Below, in pieces: positions 12,226-23,676 of a stretch of DNA of 64,000 bases. Within the stretch, counting starts at the first letter, position 1. Each line of letters starts with the position of its first letter. The DNA is taken from the NCBI GenBank assembly GCA_029891345.1, contig CM057009.1, positions 306,095,166 to 306,159,165 on the forward strand, given 5' to 3'. The notes beneath the pieces are model-generated. The model worked only from the letters and a program-made list of their open reading frames with translations. It had not been told where the DNA came from and did no database searches. This DNA comes from Dryococelus australis. Lineage: Eukaryota; Arthropoda; Insecta; Phasmatodea; Phasmatidae. The translations under genes were made by a program, and so were the position numbers.

Positions 12226-12898
12226 GTGGACAACCTTAAACTTTGCCCGAGAGCCCTTTCGACAAATCCGGTAGACCACATAATTTCTCTGTTTAAGGAT
12301 TCTATACAGGCCTTCCCAACATTTATGTAGCTGTGGGTAATATTCCTTCTGCTTTTGAGGGTTGTACAACCACACCACCTGTCCTTCTTGAAAAGTCTCT
12401 TCAGGCATTCTCCAGTCATATCATGTTTTTATTCTGTCACTGCCTCTGGGCAAACTCATGAATGTCGACTAACTTTTGACGCAGCTTAATGGTATATTCT
12501 GGGATGACTGCTTCTTCTTCCACTGGACGCCCAAACAGCAGGTCACCAGGGAGGTGGAGCTCTCTCCCAAACAGCATCCTTGAAAGTGTTACCCTTTAAA
12601 CTAGTGGACTGCTGAACGATATGCCAGGAGAAACAAGGGTACATTGAAGTCCCAATATTTCTGGTTGTCGTCTACGAAGTTCGCCAGATACTGTTCCAGG
12701 GTACGATTCAACCTATCGACCATCCCATCCAATTGAGGGTGTAATGCTGTTGTTCGATTTTTCTTCATTCCTAAAATCCTATTAACCTCTTGGAAAAGAG
12801 TTGCTTCAAAATTTCGTCCTTGTTAAGAATGAAGCTCATGTGGCACTCCGAACATGGGGAAAACATGACCTACAAGTGCATTATGCTTCATTATGCTA
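12178..12898 (-). pseudogene. gypsy integrase, core and C-terminal fragment
   Basis: On the minus strand, from 12898 downward: FPMFGVPHELHS, a stop where the core Asp of 'SDQG' is expected, then TTALHPQLDGMVDRLNRTLE (Asp where the third catalytic Glu usually sits), NQKYWDFNVPLFLLAYRSAV, and the tail GQVVWLYNPQKQ...WEGLYRIL...KVVHIVRLALYE. Two of the three catalytic positions are therefore lost in this copy. The order within the block is normal for the family. Confidence 0.85.
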
Positions 12899-13440
12899 GC
12901 TGCTAAATTTCAAGAACCCTGAAGGTCAAATAGCCTGGTGTATACAGCAGCTGCAAGAATTTTACTTTGAAATACACCACAGGCCTGGATGGCTTTGCAG
13001 CCATGCGGACGTTTCTATCGTCATTGTAAACTCCAGGAGGAAAAGGGTGGAGTATCGTGGAAAGCAAGGCGCACAAGGATTCAAAGCACCTACATTGGTC
13101 GATAAAGACATTATAAATGATCAACTAAGTCACCTCACCTTGCATCCAGTATTAGAGTAGAAGGAAGCTGGGAGTCGACCAAGATGGGAGGAGGTATACA
13201 ACCTAGGCATGACATTCAAGTCACACTGGGCACAGCAGAATTCCTTTTTTCTAAAGAATAGCATGCTTTACAGGAACAGAGAAATAATGACGGGAAACAA
13301 AGTCGATTATGCCCAACCACCTGACAGATATTCCCTGGCATCTGCCTTAAACAACAAATTCGCTAGAAGCAGGGAGCACTGTCGACTCATTACACACTAC
13401 TGGGCAACTGATTGGTGAAGACAAATCTCGTCGTGTTGAC
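12898..13440 (+). pseudogene. gypsy RNase H C-terminus and linker fragment (inverted)
   Basis: The plus-strand frame from 12900 reads LLNFKNPEGQIAW, then QLQEFYFEIHHRPG and SHAD (the 'HRPG..H.NADALSR' end of RNase H). After a stop comes HWAQQNSFFLKNSMLYR, the spacer before the integrase finger. It continues the domain begun on the minus strand at 12031-11745. Confidence 0.8.
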
Positions 13441-13445
13441 ACTAC

Positions 13446-13860
13446 CTACTCGGTATTACCTACCTGCAACACCCCCAGTCCAGTATCGATAGAGTAGCCC
13501 AGCTTACATAGTACATCAAGATCCAAAATGCATTCGTCCTCTATTTCTGCTACGTAAATATCATGATTTGTGATAAGGTTACCGAGCTGTAATAGTAACC
13601 TTCTCTTGCCTCTGACTGGTGTGGTCTTGTCCTTTACTGTAGTTAAATAGCAGTGATCCATGTCATCGGATGATCACTGGGGATGGGGGGGAGGGGGAGG
13701 GCCGAGAAGGTCTGGTCTTGCCACCATTATAGCCGCCCCTGTGCCAACGACCATCTGACAAGAGACATAATCTAGACTGCCCTCCACCAATATGGCAACT
13801 AAATCCTGTTTCATTGAACACACCTGCACAAAAAATTGGGGCCTTCCCTCCAGCAATCAC
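13446..13860 (-). pseudogene. gypsy aspartic protease remnant with the active-site Asp lost
   Basis: The minus-strand frame reads LVEGSLDYVSCQMVVGTGAA then IMVARPDLL. The expected catalytic D-T-G-A is G-T-G-A here. After a frameshift over a C-rich run the C-terminal part is LITNHDIYVAEIEDECILDL, DVLCKLGYSIDTGLGVLQVG, a normal retropepsin end ('IEDECILG.DFL'). Cleavage activity is not expected. Confidence 0.8.
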
Positions 13861-13879
13861 CGACATTTGCCCCTCAAGA

Positions 13880-15203
13880 CCGGTGCTTACAAGTTTCCCG
13901 AAGAGCCCCAGCTATCAACACGACCAACATTCAGGGTGTTGGGTGGGGGACGGCGAATCTTCATAGCACGGACCCTGGAATTTATGTCCCCCATGGTCTT
14001 CTGCAAGTACTTCAGCATCCTCTTGATACTGTCGCCCTTCTCTTCATTCAGCATCACTGCCCGCACTGGACGTCAGGGCACTGATGCCTGCCTTGCTAAA
14101 AACACATCCAGTGCTCGGGCCAGAGTATCGTGCATGGCATGAGGGGGCAGATGGACGTACAGCTTGCCGCACATCGGTATTAGCGATAATGTCCATGAAG
14201 AAGACGACTGCGATAACATACTGAGCCTCCTCAGAGCACCTCTCCAGAGACAGGTGTGACACACTTACGATGTCCTGCCACATCTCTTGCAGTGGTTCCC
14301 TGGTTGCTGTATGCGGCTTCGCAGTTGGGCGTGGTGGGCCTGCCGCAGGTGCTGGTCGCCGAATCGCATTTCCAAAGCCGACACCAATGTGAAGTAATCT
14401 AGTCGGTGTCGTTCTGGCAGCGACTGCAGTATACTCAATGCAGGTGCTCTCAGTACAGCCTCCAGGTAGTATGCCCAATGCTCTTCAGTCCAGCCATTCA
14501 GGGCGGCAAAGATCTCAAACTGGTGCCGGTAATCGCGTCACGGTGTTTGTCCATCGTAGAGGACGGGCTTTGTTGTGACAACTTTACCCACCCCTGGCTG
14601 AGGTGTACTCATACTGCAGAACTGCTGGTCCTCTCCTGCGATGCCTGTGTTGTTGGTGGTAACTACATTCTCCTCGATTCCCACATTCTCCGGTTAGGTG
14701 GGGGTCGATCCCAGCTCCTCCTCAGCAATTGCATGTCTTCTCCCTTGCTGCTGCAGGAATATCGGCCATACCATTTTGAGGGTGCTCACTTCCTGTTCCA
14801 CCTTATCCTCGGCATTGTATAACCCCTCCTTCATTCTGTCCATCCTCTCATTCACACTGTCCCTCACACTATCATTTTTATTGTCCACACAGTATGTTTT
14901 ATTGTTCACTAATTCGCTTAGACATTCTATCTTTCTGTCTACATTTTCGTTCACACTGTCTATTTGTCTATCCATATTTTCGTTTGCACTTTATATTTTA
15001 CTATCCACATTCTCGTTCACATTGTCTATTTTCTTGTATACCAGTTCACTAACACCACTATCAGATTTACTAAAATTATATATTTTACTATTTACATGCT
15101 CGTTAACATTACCTGCAACATTATTTATCATGATATTTACATTGCTTATTTGGCTTCTCAGTCCCTCGATCGAGGCACGAAGTGCTTCCATGTCTGCTGA
15201 CAT
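13880..15203 (-). pseudogene. gypsy gag remnant
   Basis: A minus-strand start at 15203 (MSADMEALRASIEGLRSQIS) opens a heptad-like, Asn/Val-rich region that continues, after a break at 14990, as repeats such as NENVDRKIECLSEL and NERMDRMKEGLYN down to about 14700. This looks like the coiled-coil N-terminus of gypsy Gag. Capsid-like sequence follows with frameshifts: REPLQEMWQDIVSVSHLSLE, then ANTDVRQAVR and MHDTLARALDVF. I saw no intact zinc knuckle. The long plus-strand frames at 14406-15294 are antisense to it. Confidence 0.75.
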
Positions 15204-15345
15204 TTTCCTCTTTATTATTCACAAATTTCTACGGAATTCATTAGCCTATTACTACGAATATTATTATATTTACAAACTGTATCCTCCTAGTTAATATCCC
15301 ACTTTAAACTTAGCTACGATATTTTTTCTTAAACAAAATGTCTCC

Positions 15346-15364
15346 ATCCCATTTCTGACACAAA
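15346..15364 (-). promoter_or_regulatory. primer-binding site, tRNA-Leu type
   Basis: Immediately inside the 5' LTR the minus strand reads TTTGTGTCAGAAATGGGAT. This fits, with about two mismatches, the complement of a leucine tRNA 3' end (TGGTGTCAGAAGTGGGAT). It primes minus-strand DNA synthesis in LTR elements and fixes the element's orientation. Confidence 0.65.
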
Positions 15365-16214
15365 TGTTACAATTTTCTCATTGTTAGTGTGCTAAAGCAG
15401 GTTTGTTAAGGGCTGGAGGTCTTAATTAAACAAAATAGTTAATTATAGTTTCCTAATTTTATTTACAATAACTACAAACATAATTATCTCGACTCAACAT
15501 CTCACAATCAATTGATATCACTTGCTGTTTAGAATTAATGACTGCAATCAATACAATTTAGAATTATCTCAAAGAAATTAACTTCATTAAATAACTAAAA
15601 ACCACTTATAATAGACAGTGTATCAAAATCTATTCAATTATTTTACAAATTATACGTCCATATTTGACAGTTATAGTCCGTATCTCATATTATTCAGTCC
15701 CACCACAATTTAGCCCAGGCCACCAGTCCACAACGTTATACAGTTCTCCGAGCGCTCTCACTCACAGTAGCCTTCACTTGACAGGTTCCATGCCCTCTCG
15801 TCCATTCACACCACGCACAACTCGTCCGCCGTCGTCTCGCTAATTACCGTTGTCGTCCGTCCCTCATCATACCTGACTTCGCTCCCGCACTCAGCCGGAT
15901 GACCTCCGCCAAATACTGCCTACAGTCCAGCTGTGGTTTGTACTTATAGGGTCATAGGCCATCGCCCAGAAATTTATCTAATTGCAGCGTTGCACCGAGG
16001 GTCCTAGTTCCCACAATATTCAAAACACGTAGGCTTCTCGAGCAGGGGGAAGGAGGAGTGGCTTTGACGTTAGCCATGTCGCCGTTGTCAGTCATCTCCT
16101 CCCCCATCCGGCTGTACGATGGAGCAGTGAGCGGGTCCGCCTTTGGAGAGGAGAGGGTCCAGGTAGATCAACCCAGAATCGGACCGCGCATGGAGCTCGC
16201 GTCAGATAGTAACA
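15365..16214 (-). repeat. right (5') LTR, complete (850 bp)
   Basis: Plus-strand tips are TGTTAC (15365) and GTAACA (16209-16214). It shares blocks with the left LTR and with the opposite-strand LTR at 17814-18605, including AGTTCTCCGAGCGC and the sequence around CTTATAGGG, which reads CCCTATAAG on the coding strand and is a plausible TATA region. Confidence 0.85.
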
Positions 16215-17310
16215 GTATACTACTGTAGATAGCCTGTAACCTCGCTCGATCACCCCCCCCCCCTCCTTCTAGGTCTTTCGCCTTTTGTAGCCTTGTGACG
16301 TGACTAAATCTTCCAGATATCCTGCCCGCAGGGTACTTCAGCCGCTCACTTTTGCTTCCATGACTCCGCATCTCACTAAAAATATAAATTATTATTTATT
16401 TATTTCAGAAAATTTGATTGTAATCCGAATAGACCTCAACGACCAAGGCTGGCTTAAAAGAAAACTTTACAAGGCGTTGGAAATGTTATTTAGAGACTGT
16501 ATAGGAATATTCCCGATAACAATAAAAAATGTTCCCTTAAAAGTAAGAAAAATGACCAATTAAAAATTATCAAGAAATCTTCGTAAATTTAGACAATCTG
16601 TTTAAGAACGCAAGTCTGGTAAATAAAAAAAAAATCCTGGAACTTGCGAAACCTGTCCTTAAATGTCTTACTAGTGTTTTTTACATTTATAGTTTATAAC
16701 AAAAGATCGTGAAAAAAGTATAATTTCATCATATGGGTGTTCAATAATGTATTTTAAAAATTTTAAGTTTTGAAATTTCTTCATATCGGGAGCTTGATTT
16801 CAACACAAGTGAAAAATTTAGTAAGCCGCGACAAATGTGGAGAGAAAACGCTTTGGTGCACACAAAATCTTCCTGAGCGCAGACGACCTGAACCGAACTA
16901 ACGACCTCGCAAATGCGAGATACACACGTGATAGAACACCCAGTAACAAGTAATATAAATCTAGTGAATGAGTCGTCGAGCAGCGTAATATGGATATTCC
17001 GTCATATTCAGCCACGTCCGAAAGCCTGGCACAGAACCAGAGCCAAAAAACGTGCAGTGCCATATAATGGGACAAAAAAGTTGGCGCGTAGGGGGAATTC
17101 AACTCTACGAGCCCTTCCCTTCCTCGACTGTGTTCGTTGTGATACGGAATTGGAAGGGGCAATTTCTGAACACGTGTAGAGGTTGGCGACAAAGCGAAAT
17201 GGCAGCACAGAATAATTGAATTAAATGTTTCGCAATATTGCCAGAAGCTTGCAATGTCCTTAAATAGATTGTTTTCATTTTAATTTAACAAATGATCGAA
17301 GTATAAGGCC
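16215..17310. other. no gene recognised between two LTRs
   Basis: A C-rich run at 16253-16262 is followed by AT-rich sequence. A GC-balanced block at 16817-17200 gives overlapping 60-120 residue frames on both strands but no motif. It contains AAGCCGCGACAAATGT, which has a near copy at 36801-36816. Confidence 0.4.
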
Positions 17311-17312
17311 AT

Positions 17313-17596
17313 TCGTTATTTCCAGGCTGCCGCGGTGGTGTGGCAGCTAGGACGCTTGCCTCCCAACAAAGTGAACCGGTTTCGATTCCCGGTGTGGTCG
17401 TTACGGATTTTGGTAGGTGGAAATCGTGCTAGACGATGCCACTAGACCGCTGGTAAGCGGGTTTTCTCGGAAACGTCCCATTTCCTCCGCCATTGTATTG
17501 CGGCGCTGTTCCATTTCCACGTCGTTTCAGCCACACCGGCTCTCAATACTGCGTTGTTGAGAGCGGCCCAAATATCCACTCCACTCGTTATTTCCA
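17313..17596 (+). mobile_element. full-length tRNA-derived SINE with 12-bp target duplication
   Basis: The element spans 17325-17584 (260 bp). It has a tRNA-like head, A-box-like TGGTGTGGCAGCTAGG, B box GGTTTCGATTCCC, a body with GGAAATCGTGCTAGACGATG, and a tail ending GAGAGCGGCCCAAATATCC. TCGTTATTTCCA flanks both sides (17313-17324, 17585-17596), the signature of LINE-assisted retroposition. It is the best-preserved SINE of this family in the window. Confidence 0.9.
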
Positions 17597-17813
17597 TCAC
17601 CTATATACAAAATCACGTTGCCATTGGCGCGAAAAATCTTTCACATACTAGGCTGTGGTACATTCATTTAATCAATAAGATATATTACCACGTTACTCAA
17701 TTTTATTGTCGTTTCTATGTTAAGTACACTTCCCCTTAAGTATTGTATTTCTGTTTCACGCCTATCGTATCGTTACGCGTAGATTCCCACACTGAGCGCG
17801 GGCGCGGGTGTCA

Positions 17814-18605
17814 TGTTATCTGGTTATGTGTGGTTATGTGGGGGTTGACTCACCTCGATCCTCCCCTCCCCCAGGCAGACCAACACACCTCTACGTCGCC
17901 TGGTGGCCGGGGGAATGATTGACTGCCGACATGGCTGGTGTCACAGCCCCTCCTCCCTTCCGGACGTGTCGACGACTAAAGAGGATGAGCAAGAATGTTC
18001 TAGTAATCTGCAATCCGAGATGTAGAGTAAACTATTGAACAGGAGCCAACGGCACTATAAATACGTCCAACCCCCGCAGCCAGAGATGTGTAGGTTATCG
18101 TGGTAGCTATCTGGCTGAAGTGCGGCAATAGGGGTAAGTCTGGTGAAGCACGTGAAATTAGTTTAGAGGACAGACGACGGCGGAGGGTGGCAGACGACAG
18201 ACGAGATGCCGTGGTACCCGATGAGTAGAGGGCTACTCTGCATGAAGGCGCTCGGAGAACTCTAGTCCATTGAGGAATGGCGGAACCTGGTCTGAATTAA
18301 GGTGGGACTGTACATTTTATTGTAAATGTTGTAACTGTCAAATATGTATGTACAACTTATAAAGTAATTCAATATTTGCTGATATATTTTTTATTAGTTT
18401 CGGTATTAGTTATTTTTATTTGATTAATTTTTTGAGAGGTGAAGTACGATTATGTAAATATTAGTTGTAAATAACATTATTAGATATCCAATCGAGAGTA
18501 TTGTCTTTGAAGTGTTGTGAATAAATTAGGAAAATACAATTAATTATTTTATTTACTTAAGCCCTGTATTCCTTAAAGAATCACCGACTTTGGGAAACGG
18601 CAACA
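17814..18605 (+). repeat. related gypsy LTR in opposite orientation, probably solo
   Basis: The sequence parallels the reverse complement of the right LTR at 15365-16214 in order: GGGTTGACTCACCT, GCCGACATGGCTG, a TATA-like ACTATAAATACG at 18054, AAGGCGCTCGGAGAACTC, GTGGGACTGTA, then AACTGTCAAATATG. The start TGTTATC and end GGCAACA are tentative and no target duplication was found. No gag or pol sequence follows, so it is probably a solo LTR of a sister subfamily. Confidence 0.7.
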
Positions 18606-20470
18606 GAACAAAATTTTTGTCGGTACCCTATAACTTATTTAAACTTGTAATTTCTAGTATAATCCGCTAAGTGTTGTGTTGTCTGTTAAAGGGCGCCACC
18701 GCGCTTCGGTTCACAGTAAAATGTTATTTATTGTGTTTAAAAATTTCTTCTTTTCTGTATCTTTAAGTAATATTCAGTGTGAGGAAAAGGAAAAAAATAC
18801 CATACAATGTTAAGGTAATATTCGGAAAATTGTTCGGGAAACATATTTTTCCTCACGAGTGAGGTAGGATTACTGCACTCTGGAGGAAAATTCACAAACA
18901 TGGCAGAGGAAAATCCCATACATGGATGGGAAAATTACCTTACGACGCGACGAGTGGATCTCCTCGTCTCAACAGCTCGACGGGAGGAAGAAACAAAACG
19001 AGGCGCCATGTTAGACAGCTTTCTGGACTAAGCAATAAAAATTACTTTTAAGGTGGAAAATGTGTAAAATACAATCATTAAATAGTTACAAATGGACAGT
19101 TTGTGAAAAAAAAAAGTAAATATGAAAATGTGTACGAGATTGTGGAAAACGGATCGCTTTTTGTTTCCGTGTTTAAATCTCAATATACACCTTTAACGTC
19201 ACCAGCGTAATTTTATATCCGGGTAATTAATAAAAGCTTGGAAAGCACTTATAAAACCACTAAACAAATTCTACACAAACTGTGCGTTGTAACACACAAA
19301 AGTAACTGAACTATTTGTTACACAAAATAATTATAATAACCACCTCCTGGAATAACTAATTTGTCAAGTTGTTTTAGAACGGCGGAAATGTTCAAGCTAA
19401 TAATAATACATTTTTGAGGGAAAACTTGTATAGTTTCCAATTCAAAATTTTGCAGGTACCTTCAATGAATACTTTATTTTTCGTGGTGAATTAATGTAAT
19501 ACATCAATAATCACTTTTGCTGCTAAGTTGTCTGCGCGGCATAACTGTTAGTGCACCGGCCTACCCGTGTCGAGGATTTTAGAATTTTGATTTTGGTTAC
19601 TATTTGTCTGAGGGTATACGCAAAAAAGAAAAAAAAAACTAATATTCTGACATTTTTAAAAATAACTTATAATATTTTTATACAATATTCCCTTCCTTGA
19701 ATGGAATTATTCCACTCATTTGTCAGGTACTTTTCCGTACGATTAAGGAATGGTACTTAACTGGTTACGAAAACTTACTCTAAATTTAAGAGGTAATTTT
19801 AAGTTGTATGTAAGTGTAATTTACTTCTCTTACATGTAAGGGAATTTTACCTCAAATTTTTTACCGTATGATTCTTTATTCTTTTAGCTTTATGCCGTTG
19901 CATAATTCATTCAAATTAGTGAATAATTCACTTCCCTTCCATATTTTATATTTTTAATTAGTTCTTGTGTTATTAATTTCGTTAAATGCAATTACGCGGA
20001 CTTCCCTATTATTGCGAAGTGAGTACTAATTATTTTTTCTTTCCACTGTAAATATTTATTTATTTTCCTTTAAGAGTTTTTATTTATTTTTACGCTCTTA
20101 TAATTGCCGTTTTCTAGCTTTCTGCCATCCTACAAAGTTCGCTTCTGTTTCACAGAACTACCAATAGTTCAAGTAATTCTTTCGCATGTTATTTGGCCAA
20201 CAAAAGCCATTGGTCGGTCGTGTTCCTTGCTTCCGTTTCCTCCTGGTCTACTTACATCGGTAGTAATGTCGATGATCTGAATAAATGTGTTAATAACCAA
20301 TCGATCAATCGCGATTTGCGGTGCCCATTAGGCTGATGGAAGACTACTCCAATATTCACCTCCATATGACAACGTTATGCGGTTACGGTGATGCAGCGCG
20401 TCAACGCTATAGAACAGAAGCACGCATCTACTATTTCGAAACTGAAACCTTAGGCCTAATACATGGAAGC
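18606..20470. other. no gene recognised
   Basis: AT-rich. A short tRNA-like patch near 19535-19575 (GCGCGGCATAACTGTTAGTGC) could be a decayed SINE head but has no B box or body. Confidence 0.45.
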
Positions 20471-20471
20471 A

Positions 20472-20691
20472 TAGGCTATTCACAGTAAAGTAAGCACTTT
20501 TGAAAACCCTCTCATGCGAAATAATAGTCAACAAATACATATAATTTATTTTAGCCTTAGATGTTAACTTCCGAGTGCGGCGGAATATAAACACTGTGTT
20601 TATTTCTTACATGGAAATAGTTATAAAATAATGTGGTTAAAGGAAAAAGTAGCCAGGGCCTCAAAGGTACTCGTTTTACCGTGAACATGTT
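20472..20691 (+). mobile_element. MITE family M2, copy
   Basis: Termini TAGGCTATTCACAGTAAAGT and ...TCGTTTTACCGTGAACATGTTA are inverted relative to each other. The interior AATAATAGTCAACAAATAC and GTTAACTTCCGAGTGCGGCGG match the copies at 21116 and 26389. About 220 bp, non-coding. Confidence 0.8.
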
Positions 20692-21115
20692 ATAATGTAC
20701 GTATTTAAGCACGTAAACATTCCTTCGGGAAGATATACTTACATGTAAAATCTTTATTTGAAATGGTGATAATTTAACCAATGCCAATTTTTAGATAATG
20801 AATTATTCCCCTTAATTTCATTAGTAGGATATTGCGATCAATTTTATCTTCTTACTACCCATGAGGTCAGAATTCATGTAATAAGAACTTCCCATATTTT
20901 AATAATAAGGTGTGAACGGTGTATACTTTCTAGATGACTGCGTAGACCTCTTCCGGACTCAACGAATAATTGAAGAGCGGCTCTAAAGTTTACATGGATT
21001 TCCAGAGTATTTGCATTTATATCTATGCAGTTGTTCCATAAAATCTAATTTTGGCGTGCCGAATTTTTAAAAAATCTATTTAATTCACATAGATTGAAAA
21101 AAAGCTTGGTTTGTA

Positions 21116-21350
21116 AAGGCCATTCACGCTAAAGTGAGCACTTTTGAAAGCTCTCTCATTTAGAATTATAGTCAATAAGTATACTTTATTTTAGTCTTAG
21201 ACGTTAACTTCCGAGTGCGGTGGAATATACACTTTGTGTTTATTACTTGCATGGCAATATATATTTCAAAAGGTGGTTGAAGGATAAAATATTGCTGAAA
21301 GGAAAAGTAACTAGGGCCTCAAAAGTGCTCACTGTACCGTGAACAGCGTA
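21116..21350 (+). mobile_element. MITE family M2, copy
   Basis: Starts AAGGCCATTCACGCTAAAGT and ends ...TGTACCGTGAACAGCGTA, flanked by TA on both sides. It contains the family block ACGTTAACTTCCGAGTGCGG. Confidence 0.85.
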
Positions 21351-22250
21351 TAGGGGTGTTCATATTAGAATGGATGGTTTATTTAATTTAAGTACTCTAA
21401 ATTATTATCCTGACGTATGCGTAATACTGTGTAAAACTGATAAATCGCGTTAACCAAGCCGGAAATGAACCAGTCTCGGAATACCACGCGTTCTGTCCAG
21501 TCACGAATCACTCACAGCCCACATATTCCTTACCACAAATATTCTCGTCGCCCATCTATGTCTACACACATTCCGTCGCTGCAGTGTCTCCCTACCAGAG
21601 GTAATTACGCACTTAAATTAGTTCCTATTTCACCATCGAACACATACAAATTCGCCATTCGAAAGCCAATATCCTCGTTACACTCCAAGAAATCGGCAAG
21701 GAAAGGTTATTATTTAGCCGAGGTTGCGTACGTTTGAAATAAAGGATAATACGTGAAGAGTGAAATATAACTGTTACACACCCTACTGTACTTAGATACA
21801 GCATATCACAATACTTCACATTTGGAGCCAAACTTATTAATGCTCGTTTTTTAAGCAGTCACATATTCATCAGCTGCGAGTCTAATAAAAAACTTTAAAT
21901 AATTTAACTGATTGACTTCACTTTTTCATTCGTTTGCATTTTAAACTATTCCAATCACTGATATTAAAATTTACTACTATGCACTACACCAATTAACTGT
22001 ATCTAAAGTAGAACTCACACTTAAAACAACATCTGTTCCTTAAGAGTAGAGGCCATTTCATAGGCATACTCACAGTAAATCGGTATTTATATTTATAGAT
22101 ATAGTATACTTTTTGTGAAGTCAAATTATTCGTAAGTGTACCACCTTAATTTAATTCAAATAATATTGAGAATTAGTACGCAGCAACCTTTTCAGGAAGG
22201 ACTTCGATATATTGTTTATTCCACTTATGAAACAATTTAATTAACAACGT
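21351..22250. other. no gene recognised
   Basis: AT-rich. A plus-strand frame at 21465-21737 (90 residues) has no recognisable domain, and no splice or start evidence supports it. Confidence 0.4.
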
Positions 22251-22263
22251 TCATATTTCTCGA

Positions 22264-22592
22264 GTGAATATTGCCAAGTATTTTCGCCTAAAAATAGACC
22301 ATAAACTAAGCTGGAATGAACATGTGGCATATATAAAATCAAAAGTAGTGCCTATTCTTGGCAAACTCAACAGTTATGAATCGGTGCCAATAACCATAAA
22401 GGAAAGTGTGTATCATGCATTAATATACCCACATTTTCAATACATGTATGAAAGATGTGGCCAAGGGAAAAAAAGTATTACAAGATAATTCTAAGTATTA
22501 CAAAAGTAGGCACTAAAAATACTAAATGGTATCCCCTTTTTACCACCACCCAGTAGACTATATGAAATAAGAAGTTGGGTTGATTTGAGAGA
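22264..22592 (+). pseudogene. non-LTR retrotransposon (LINE) reverse transcriptase C-terminal remnant
   Basis: The frame reads YFRLKIDHKLSWNEHVAYIK, KVVPILGKLNSY, VYHALIYPHFQY, CGQ. This is the region after the RT palm in jockey/CR1/I-like LINEs ('YLGV.ID..LSW..HI..I..K......L......L......YY.LI.PH..Y....WG'). It is interrupted near 22486 and again downstream, and no endonuclease or YxDD region precedes it, as expected of a 5'-truncated old LINE. The clade cannot be set. Confidence 0.75.
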
Positions 22593-22833
22593 GATTTGGA
22601 CAGCTCTTAACAACAAGGTCTTGAGAGCCGATTAGTGTGAAATGAGGTGTGAATGGAGGAGTGCCGGAAGGCAAGGGCGCCGAAACAGGAGATCCCCGAG
22701 AAAACCCACCAACCAGTGGCATTGTCCGGCATTATTCTCACTTGCGGAACTCCGGGAGTGTCCCAACCGGGAATTGAACACTGTTCGTCTAGGCAGGAGG
22801 TGAGCAGTCTAACCGCTCAGCCACTGCAGTCCC
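22593..22833 (-). mobile_element. tRNA-derived SINE, near full length
   Basis: In reverse complement: head GGGACTGCAGTGGCTGAGCG (A box), a decayed B box, body ...CGGGGATCTCC..., tail ...GGCTCTCAAGACCTTG. It is the same family as 17325. It directly follows the LINE fragment. The plus-strand frame over it is spurious. Confidence 0.85.
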
Positions 22834-22897
22834 TGTCAAATAAGTAGTATCAAACCACTAAAAATGCAAGTTCAACTATCAAGTTTGGCATATTTGT

Positions 22898-23188
22898 TTA
22901 ACCCATTCAGACCCAGTGTACACTATCGCGTACATTACGCACGTGTTTGTACTGCACACTGCGAAGCTCAGTGACCAATGATCTTACTTGTGGGTAAGTG
23001 ATTCGCAAACCGTCTTACCGGTCTAGGTCATAATCGGTTCATATGACTGTAGCCGAACATGTAGCCTACAGCTCATTAGCTGTGACAACGGAACAAGTTT
23101 TGTGTCGACTTACGTACAGCACGCATCATAAACATTTATATCTTGCAAAACCTGAAACAGTAAATTAACGTGGGTCTGAAAGGGCTAA
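22898..23188 (+). mobile_element. piggyBac-like MITE (TTAA/CCC ends)
   Basis: TTAA at 22898 is followed by CCCATTCAGACCCAGTGTAC, and the right end is ...GTGGGTCTGAAAGGG followed by CTAA. The inverted CATTCAGACCCA / TGGGTCTGAA ends and the TTAA-CCC...GGG architecture match piggyBac-superfamily MITEs. Copies lie at 43257-43563 and 63494-63737. Confidence 0.75.
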
Positions 23189-23676
23189 TGTAGCTAATAA
23201 CAACATTATTCCAAACCCGTCTTTCACAACCAATAAAGACGTATATGAGAACAACACAAGACAGGCAAGCAACTTTCACTGGGAGTCAGCAAAAACAGTT
23301 AAATATGAGTGTACTAGTGTAAGAATTATAGACTTTATAATAATTAAAGTAACAAAATTAAAGTAATCAAACAAAAAACGATATTTGTAAAAATGGTCAA
23401 CGAGTATTTACGATGTATGTATAATGAAGATGTTAAAATGTCAAGACGTAACGGTAATGTTAAACTTACCTAGGTAAATCTGAAAAAGTTCTCTTTAACA
23501 CTTTGAAATAAATTTGTAAGTAAAATAATTGTTCGCAGAATATGTCTTAACGTGTAGCAATACGGTATGTGTATATGTTAAATAACTATTTGCTATATTT
23601 ATATGTATTTTCTCTCAATAGAGCTCTGCTCTCTAGGACATTTAAATAATAAATTTAAAAAAAAAACGTTGATACC

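Larger units (their letters stand above)
10775..16218 (-). mobile_element. Ty3/gypsy LTR retrotransposon, internally scrambled, with 4-bp TSD
   Basis: Direct LTRs lie at 10779-11396 and 15365-16214. Both begin TGTTACAATT on the plus strand, and the right LTR ends GTAACA, giving TGTTAC...GTAACA tips. GTAT flanks the element on both sides (10775-10778 and 16215-16218), a normal 4-bp duplication for this superfamily. Read on the minus strand, the 5' LTR is the right one, followed by a tRNA-Leu-like primer site, gag and protease. After that pol is broken into blocks in alternating orientation. The two LTRs have clearly diverged, so the insertion is old. All reading frames carry stops and the element cannot move by itself. 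LTR promoter and poly(A) signals were not resolved. Confidence 0.85.

Noticed and set aside
14406..15294. Plus-strand frames of 138 and 198 residues, the latter Leu/Ser/Phe-rich and membrane-like
   Set aside because: Antisense to the gypsy gag coiled-coil region. The hydrophobic composition is the complement of the Asn/Asp/Lys-rich gag.
16818..17208. Overlapping frames up to 124 residues on both strands
   Set aside because: No recognisable domain, no splice signals and no consistent codon bias.
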